From positions 1 to 19,602 of the forward strand of contig JAEWQH010000012.1 of assembly GCA_023399275.1 (NCBI GenBank): 19,602 nucleotides of DNA, in the 5' to 3' direction. Both the position numbers and the translations under genes were made by a program. Origin of the DNA: Bacillota bacterium. Lineage in GTDB: Bacteria > Bacillota > Clostridia > Christensenellales > CAG-138. How positions within the stretch are numbered: position 1 is the stretch's first letter; each line of letters opens with the position of its first letter. This document shows, one piece after another, positions 15,512 to 19,602 of this stretch. The notes beneath the pieces were generated by a model. The model saw nothing but the letters and a program-made list of their open reading frames with translations. It searched no databases and was not told the DNA's origin.

Positions 15512-15567
15512 AGCTTCAATTGCGATTCAGCGGCGGTTCCGTATCGGGGAGCCGCCGTTTTTCTTTT
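15453..15567 (+). promoter_or_regulatory. Transcription attenuator: alternative antiterminator and terminator structures
   Basis: Four segments can pair in exclusive ways. Segment 1, CTGTATCG (15453-15460), pairs with CGATATGG (15493-15500) over 8 bp with two G-U pairs. Segment 2, CCGATATGGAAC (15492-15503), pairs with GTTCCGTATCGG (15536-15547) over 12 bp with one G-U pair, the antiterminator. Segment 3, CGGCGGTTCC (15531-15540), pairs with segment 4, GGAGCCGCCG (15548-15557), over 10 bp with one G-U pair, and a T-rich run follows, the terminator. Antiterminator and terminator share GTTCC. A ribosome at the small ORF's stop (15509-15511) would cover segment 2 and allow termination. One stalled near 15455-15472 would free it. 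This predicts higher expression of the Liv operon when charged Ile/Leu/Val tRNA is low. Confidence 0.6.
15531..15567 (+). terminator. Intrinsic terminator in the Liv operon leader
   Basis: A 10-bp GC-rich stem (15531-15540 with 15548-15557), a 7-nt loop and the run TTTTTCTTTT (15558-15567) make a textbook intrinsic terminator. It ends only 60 nt before the ATG of the binding-protein gene, and no promoter is visible between them, so it should control read-through into the operon. Confidence 0.8.
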
Positions 15568-15598
15568 CGGCGCGCGGGGCGAAAACGACAGCGCGCCG
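15568..15598 (+). repeat. GC hairpin between leader terminator and binding-protein ribosome site
   Basis: CGGCGCGC (15568-15575) and GCGCGCCG (15591-15598) form a perfect 8-bp stem with a 15-nt loop, starting directly after the terminator T-run and ending 14 nt before the AGGAGG. It has no T-run. It may stabilise the 5' end of the operon message. Confidence 0.5.
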
Positions 15599-15627
15599 GG
15601 AAAAACGAAACCAGGAGGAACAAAAAA

Positions 15628-16803
15628 ATGAAAAAACTGCTCTGCATCGCGCTGACCGCCATGATGGCGCTCGGCCTGCTCGCAGGCTGCGCGGGCAGTC
15701 CCGCGCAGGACACGATCAAGGTCGGCATCCTTGGCCCGCACTCGGGTGAGTACGCCGTATACGGCCTTGCCGTAAAGAACGGCGCACAGCTCTACATCGA
15801 TCAGGTCAATGCTGCCGGCGGCATCAACGGCAAGCAGATCGAGACCATCGTCTACGACAACAAGGGCGATTCCACCGAGGCCATCACCGCGTTCTCGCGC
15901 ATGGTGGACGAGGGGATCACCGCGCTGATCGGCGACGTGCTCACCGGCAACACCATCGCGGTCGTCGGCGAAGCGTACCCCATCAACATGCCGATGATCA
16001 CGGCCAGCGCAACGGCGGCCGCGGTCACCTACAACGCCGACACCGACACGGTCTACTCCAACGTGTTCCGCACATGCTTCATCGACCCCTTCCAGGGCGA
16101 AAAGATGGCGGAGTATGCCGCTGAAAAGCTCGGCGCGAAGACCGCCGCCGTCCTGACCATGACCGGAAACGACTACTCCGTCGGCCTGGCCGATGCGTTT
16201 AAGGCCAAGTGCGCCGAGGTCGGTATCGAAATCGTAGCCGACGAGGGCTACTCCGAGGGCGACGTGGACTTTAAGTCCCAGCTGACCAATATCCTCGCGG
16301 CCGCGCCCGAGGTCGTATTCTGCCCGAACTACTACACCGACGACGGCATGATCGTGACCCAGGCCCGCGAGATCGGCCTGAGCGCAACCTTCCTCGGCGG
16401 CGACGGCTGGGCGGGCGTTTCGGACTACGCCAGCGCGGCGGACCTCGAGGGCAGCATCTTCGTCTCCGCCTACGCTCCCGCCTCCACGGACGCGGTGAAG
16501 GCCTTCGAAGCAGCCTACACCGAGGCCTATGGCGCGGACACGCTGAACATGTTTGCCGCGACCGCATACGACGCGGCCATGGTGCTCGTCGCGGCGCTGA
16601 CCAAGGCGGAAGCCAGCGGTGAAGCGACCGGCAGCGATGCATACAAACAGGCCGTGATCGACGCCATCAAGAGCGAGGGCCCGGGCGTGGTCGGCATCAC
16701 GAGTGAATCCGGCTACACCTTCGACCAGTACAACAACCCCATCAAGAGCGCGGTCATCATGACCGTGACGGATGGCACCGAGACCTACCTCGAGACCTAC
16801 TGA
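15628..16803 (+). CDS. livJ: Branched-chain amino acid-type ABC transporter substrate-binding lipoprotein
   Basis: This 391-aa protein starts with a lipoprotein signal peptide, MKKLLCIALTAMMALGLLAG followed by Cys21, so it should be anchored outside the membrane. The mature part is a type I periplasmic-binding fold of the Leu/Ile/Val-binding family: KVGILGPHSGEYAVYGLA, then KNGAQLYIDQVNAAGGINGK and the YDNKGDSTEAI stretch, with later PEVVFCPNYYTDDG and FLGGDGW hinge regions. AGGAGG 9 nt upstream fixes the ATG; the frame is open further upstream but shows no protein-like sequence. It is the first transporter gene after the attenuator. Ligands in this family include Leu/Ile/Val, other amino acids, amides and urea. 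The Ile/Leu/Val-rich leader favours branched-chain amino acids. The symbol is by family only. Confidence 0.92.
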   Translation: MKKLLCIALTAMMALGLLAGCAGSPAQDTIKVGILGPHSGEYAVYGLAVKNGAQLYIDQVNAAGGINGKQIETIVYDNKGDSTEAITAFSRMVDEGITALIGDVLTGNTIAVVGEAYPINMPMITASATAAAVTYNADTDTVYSNVFRTCFIDPFQGEKMAEYAAEKLGAKTAAVLTMTGNDYSVGLADAFKAKCAEVGIEIVADEGYSEGDVDFKSQLTNILAAAPEVVFCPNYYTDDGMIVTQAREIGLSATFLGGDGWAGVSDYASAADLEGSIFVSAYAPASTDAVKAFEAAYTEAYGADTLNMFAATAYDAAMVLVAALTKAEASGEATGSDAYKQAVIDAIKSEGPGVVGITSESGYTFDQYNNPIKSAVIMTVTDGTETYLETY

Positions 16804-16835
16804 TCCATTTCCGACGGTAACAGGAGACGCAGTCA

Positions 16836-16867
16836 GCCCCGCGCCGCATCGACACGCGGCGCGGGGC
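16836..16867 (+). repeat. Strong intercistronic hairpin between binding-protein and permease genes
   Basis: GCCCCGCGCCGC (16836-16847) and GCGGCGCGGGGC (16856-16867) form a perfect 12-bp stem of G-C pairs with an 8-nt loop. No T-run follows, so it is not a standard terminator. Such hairpins after binding-protein genes commonly protect the upstream message and give more binding protein than permease. That use here is inferred from position. Confidence 0.7.
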
Positions 16868-16925
16868 GAAGCCGTCAAAACGCCCTGCAGCGAAGGCTCC
16901 GCCCGCCGCAGAGGGAGGAAGTATT

Positions 16926-17813
16926 ATGTCCGTCTTTTCCACGATTATCCGTCAGATCATCAACGGTCTGCAGTCCGGCTCGATCTATGCGCTCGTCGCG
17001 CTGGGCTACAGCATGGTCTACGGCATCATTGCCCTGCTCAACTTTGCCCATGGCGACATCATCATGGTGGGCGCCTATATCGCCTGGATCTCTCTGGCGA
17101 AGTTTTCCATGCACCCGGCGTTTGCCATCGTAGCGGCCATCCTCGGCTGCACGCTGCTCGGCGTGCTCATCGAAAAGGCCGCATACAAGCCGCTGCGCGG
17201 GTCCCCGCGCATCTCGATTCTGATCACTGCCATCGGCGTGTCCTTCCTGCTCGAGAACGCAGCGCAGATGGTTTTCGGCGCAAACGCACAGGTGCTGCCG
17301 AGCTTTTTCACCCTCGCGCCGCTCAAGCTCGGCTCGATCGAACTCTCCGGCACGGCGGTCGTCACACTCATCACCGCCGCCGTCTCCATGCTGCTTTTGA
17401 CCTTCCTTGTACAGAAGACGAAGATGGGCAAGGCCATGCGCGCGGTCTCCGAGGACACCGACAGCGCACAGCTGATGGGCATCAACATCAACCGGACCAT
17501 TTCGTTTACCTTCGCCATCGGCAGCGCGCTGGCTGGCATCGGCTCCGTGCTCTACTGCTCGGCCTACCCGCAGGCCACGCCGACCATGGGCTCCATGCTC
17601 GGGCTCAAGGCGTTCGTCGCCGCCGTGCTCGGCGGCATCGGCTCCATCCCCGGCGCGATGGTCGGCGGATTCGCCATCGGCCTGGCCGAGGCACTGGTCT
17701 CCGCCATCGGGCTCTCGGTCTGGAAGGACGGCGTGGTGTTTGCGATTTTGATCGTCGTGCTGCTCTTCAAGCCCACGGGCCTGTTTGGCAGGACCATGCG
17801 CGAGAAAGTTTGA
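16926..17813 (+). CDS. livH: Branched-chain amino acid ABC transporter permease LivH
   Basis: This 295-aa inner-membrane permease has about eight hydrophobic helices. The N-terminal signature ALGYSMVYGIIALLNFAHGD (25-44) is characteristic of LivH, and GIGSIPGAMVGG near the C-terminus is the second conserved loop. The end, FKPTGLFGRTMREKV, also matches the family, and the length is normal. GGGAGGAAG about 7 nt upstream supports the ATG. It follows the binding-protein gene after a 122-nt gap with a strong hairpin and precedes livM by 10 nt. It should pair with LivM as the translocation channel. Confidence 0.95.
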   Translation: MSVFSTIIRQIINGLQSGSIYALVALGYSMVYGIIALLNFAHGDIIMVGAYIAWISLAKFSMHPAFAIVAAILGCTLLGVLIEKAAYKPLRGSPRISILITAIGVSFLLENAAQMVFGANAQVLPSFFTLAPLKLGSIELSGTAVVTLITAAVSMLLLTFLVQKTKMGKAMRAVSEDTDSAQLMGININRTISFTFAIGSALAGIGSVLYCSAYPQATPTMGSMLGLKAFVAAVLGGIGSIPGAMVGGFAIGLAEALVSAIGLSVWKDGVVFAILIVVLLFKPTGLFGRTMREKV

Positions 17814-17823
17814 GGGCGCCCAC

Positions 17824-18858
17824 ATGAAGCAAAACTGGAAAAAGATCCCCACCCCGATCCGCTATCTGATCAACGCGGCGCTGTTTGCGGCATTCCTGCT
17901 GCTCGGCAACGCGCTGATCCAGGGCCGCGTGATCAGCACCTACTACACCAAGGTGCTCATGCTCATCGGCATCAACATCATCCTCACCGTGTCGCTCAAC
18001 ATCGCCACCGGCTATCTCGGCCAGCTCCCGCTCGGCCACGCGGGATTCATGGCGGTCGGCGCATATGCCAGCGCGATCTTTATGACGCGCACCAGCCTCG
18101 ACCCGAGCGTTTCGTTTCCCATCGGGCTTGCGCTCGGCGCGCTCATGGCGGGCGTATTCGGCATCCTGATCGGCATCCCCGCCCTGCGACTCAAGGGCGA
18201 TTACCTGGCGATCATCACGCTGGGCTTTGGCGAGATCATCCGCGTGATCCTGCTCAACATCGACAGCGTGCTCGGCTTTTCGCTGACCTACGGCGCGGCG
18301 AGCCTGAAAAACATCCCAAAGACCACGACGTTTCTCAACACCTTTTTGTGCGTGGGCATCGTGTGCTTTTTGATCCACACGATGATGAAGTCGCGCCACG
18401 GCCGCGCGATCCTCTCCATTCGCGAAAACGAGATCGCCGCAGAGTCCTGCGGCATCAACGTCACCTACTACAAGGTGCTGGGTTTTGCCGCGAGCGCATT
18501 TTTTGCGGGACTCGCCGGCGCGCTCTACGCGGGTTATCTCGGCATCCTGAACCCCTCGAGTTTCGGGTTTATGAAGTCCATCGAGATCCTCGTCATGGTC
18601 GTGCTCGGCGGCATGGGCTCCATGGTCGGCTCCGTGCTCTCGGCAACAGTGCTGACCGCAGTGCCGGAACTGCTGCGCGCGTTCTCGGAATACCGCATGA
18701 TCGTCTACTCCATGCTGCTCATCGGCGTGATGATCTTCAAGCCCTCGGGCCTGATGGGACAATATGACTTCTCGCTCTCCCGCGTGCTGGAAAAAACCGT
18801 CAACTACAAGCCGGCGCACGGCGAAAAAGAGCAAAAGGCGGGCGAAAAAAATGGCTAA
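17824..18858 (+). CDS. livM: Branched-chain amino acid ABC transporter permease LivM
   Basis: This 344-aa permease is the LivM-type partner of LivH. ATGYLGQLPLGHAGF (61-75) and IPALRLKGDYLAIITLGFGE (118-137) are the family's diagnostic segments, the latter contacting the ATPase. GGMGSMVGSVLSA is the second conserved loop, and the protein ends with a charged tail (KEQKAGEKNG). I start it at the ATG at 17824, with GAGGG 7 nt upstream; an upstream in-frame start at 17785 would lie inside livH. It overlaps the livG start by 8 nt, so translation of the two is coupled. Confidence 0.95.
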   Translation: MKQNWKKIPTPIRYLINAALFAAFLLLGNALIQGRVISTYYTKVLMLIGINIILTVSLNIATGYLGQLPLGHAGFMAVGAYASAIFMTRTSLDPSVSFPIGLALGALMAGVFGILIGIPALRLKGDYLAIITLGFGEIIRVILLNIDSVLGFSLTYGAASLKNIPKTTTFLNTFLCVGIVCFLIHTMMKSRHGRAILSIRENEIAAESCGINVTYYKVLGFAASAFFAGLAGALYAGYLGILNPSSFGFMKSIEILVMVVLGGMGSMVGSVLSATVLTAVPELLRAFSEYRMIVYSMLLIGVMIFKPSGLMGQYDFSLSRVLEKTVNYKPAHGEKEQKAGEKNG

Positions 18859-19602
18859 ACTCGTACCGCTTCCAACCCTCGGGTTCATTCCGGAGCGCGA
18901 CCTCGGCTCGAGGCCGATACTGGATATCCACCACCTCGGCATCGAGTTCGGCGGCCTGCATGCGGTGGACGACTTCAACCTCGTCATCGGGCGCACGGAG
19001 ATCGCAGGGCTGATCGGCCCCAACGGCGCGGGCAAGACGACGGTCTTCAACCTGCTGACCAATGTCTACACCCCCACGCGCGGCGTCATCCTGCTCGACG
19101 GCGTGGATATCCGCGGCAAGACGACAAGCCAGCTCAACCGCCTCGGCATCGCGCGCACCTTCCAAAATATCCGTTTGTTTCGGGATCTGAGCGTGGAGGA
19201 CAACGTCAAGATCGGGCTGCACAACGCCTTTGAATACCCGCTCGGCAGCGCGCTCTTCCGCCTGCCTTCCTACTGGAAAAAGGAGAAGCTCGCCCACGAC
19301 ACGGCGCTGGGCCTGCTCTCCATATTCGACATGCAGCACCTGGCGGCCCAGCCCGCGGGCGCGCTGCCCTACGGCGCGCAGCGCAGGCTCGAGATCGTCC
19401 GCGCACTCGCCACACAGCCGAAGCTGCTGCTGCTGGACGAACCGGCCGCAGGGATGAATCCCTCGGAGACGGGCGAACTGATGGAGAACATCAAGAAGAT
19501 ACGCGATACATTCGAGATCGCGATCATGCTCATCGAACACGACATGAACCTGGTGATGGGCATCTGCGAAGGCATCGCGGTGCTCAACTACGGGCGCATC
19601 AT
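18851..19602 (+). CDS. livG: Branched-chain amino acid ABC transporter ATP-binding protein LivG, 3' end missing
   Basis: The window shows the first 250 codons of a protein usually near 255-260 aa, so only the tail is missing. After an N-terminal extension of about 20 residues, the ATPase core has Walker A GPNGAGKT (56-63), the Q-loop ARTFQNIRLF (101-110), the signature LPYGAQRR (172-179, the variant typical of LivG), Walker B LLLLDEP (192-198) with PAAGMNP after it, and the switch His230 (IEHDM). The insert after the Q-loop (about 126-145) is also usual for LivG. The ATG at 18851 lies within the end of livM. The second ATPase of the family, LivF, would be expected directly downstream, outside the window. 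Confidence 0.95.
   Translation, partial: MAKLVPLPTLGFIPERDLGSRPILDIHHLGIEFGGLHAVDDFNLVIGRTEIAGLIGPNGAGKTTVFNLLTNVYTPTRGVILLDGVDIRGKTTSQLNRLGIARTFQNIRLFRDLSVEDNVKIGLHNAFEYPLGSALFRLPSYWKKEKLAHDTALGLLSIFDMQHLAAQPAGALPYGAQRRLEIVRALATQPKLLLLDEPAAGMNPSETGELMENIKKIRDTFEIAIMLIEHDMNLVMGICEGIAVLNYGRI

Noticed and set aside
14338..16878. A minus-strand open frame of about 846 codons opposite the regulator, the leader and the binding-protein gene
   Set aside because: It crosses three unrelated plus-strand elements, has low-complexity Gly/Val/Arg/Asp-rich sequence typical of the antisense of GC-rich genes, and shows no domain or ribosome site. The plus-strand genes have clear family motifs.
1..19602. CRISPR arrays, tRNA or rRNA genes, insertion sequences, integrases or phage genes
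   Set aside because: I saw no repeat-spacer pattern, no tRNA-like cloverleaf or rRNA sequence, no transposase or integrase motifs and no terminal inverted repeats flanking any segment.

Overview
This is a GC-rich window, and its genes have strong AGGAGG-type ribosome binding sites. The gene content points to an anaerobic, probably gut-associated member of the Clostridia (Bacillota). Reasons: a radical-SAM anaerobic sulfatase-maturating enzyme, Cys-type sulfatases without signal peptides, a GPH-family sugar symporter in place of SusC/SusD, and a lipoprotein-anchored ABC binding protein. The taxon is inferred from style and content only.

Left and centre (about 1-13682, all minus strand) form a sulfated-glycan utilisation locus. 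Read in the direction of transcription from the right, it contains two half-size CHR (chromate-type) transporters, a GPH/MelB-like symporter, two sulfatases (the second broken), an HSL-type esterase, a GH3 beta-glycosidase and a large GH106-like glycosidase. Gaps are 4-nt ATGA overlaps or 21-34 nt, so this looks like one transcript starting at an AT-rich promoter near 13823-13855. A possible terminator lies just after the GH106-like gene. A roughly 300-nt gap then precedes a second unit, a third sulfatase plus the start of the sulfatase-maturating enzyme, which runs off the left edge. None of the enzymes has a visible secretion signal, so the model is import of small sulfated and acylated oligosaccharides followed by cytoplasmic desulfation, deacylation and hydrolysis. 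The CHR pair may handle the released oxyanion (inference).

An AraC-family regulator (GTG start at 13903, plus strand) is divergent from this operon and is its natural candidate regulator.

Right side (about 15227-19602, plus strand) is a branched-chain-amino-acid-type (HAAT/Liv) ABC transporter operon: binding lipoprotein, LivH, LivM and a LivG missing only its end. Ahead of it is a roughly 350-nt leader with a sigma-A-like promoter, a Shine-Dalgarno site, a 69-codon ORF whose 3' half is rich in Ile/Leu/Val codons, and three mutually exclusive RNA pairings that end in an intrinsic terminator. The geometry matches leader-peptide transcription attenuation and is the most interesting signal in the window. 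The second most interesting is the broken sulfatase at 7866-9432, which has two apparent single-G losses and a non-canonical active-site motif.
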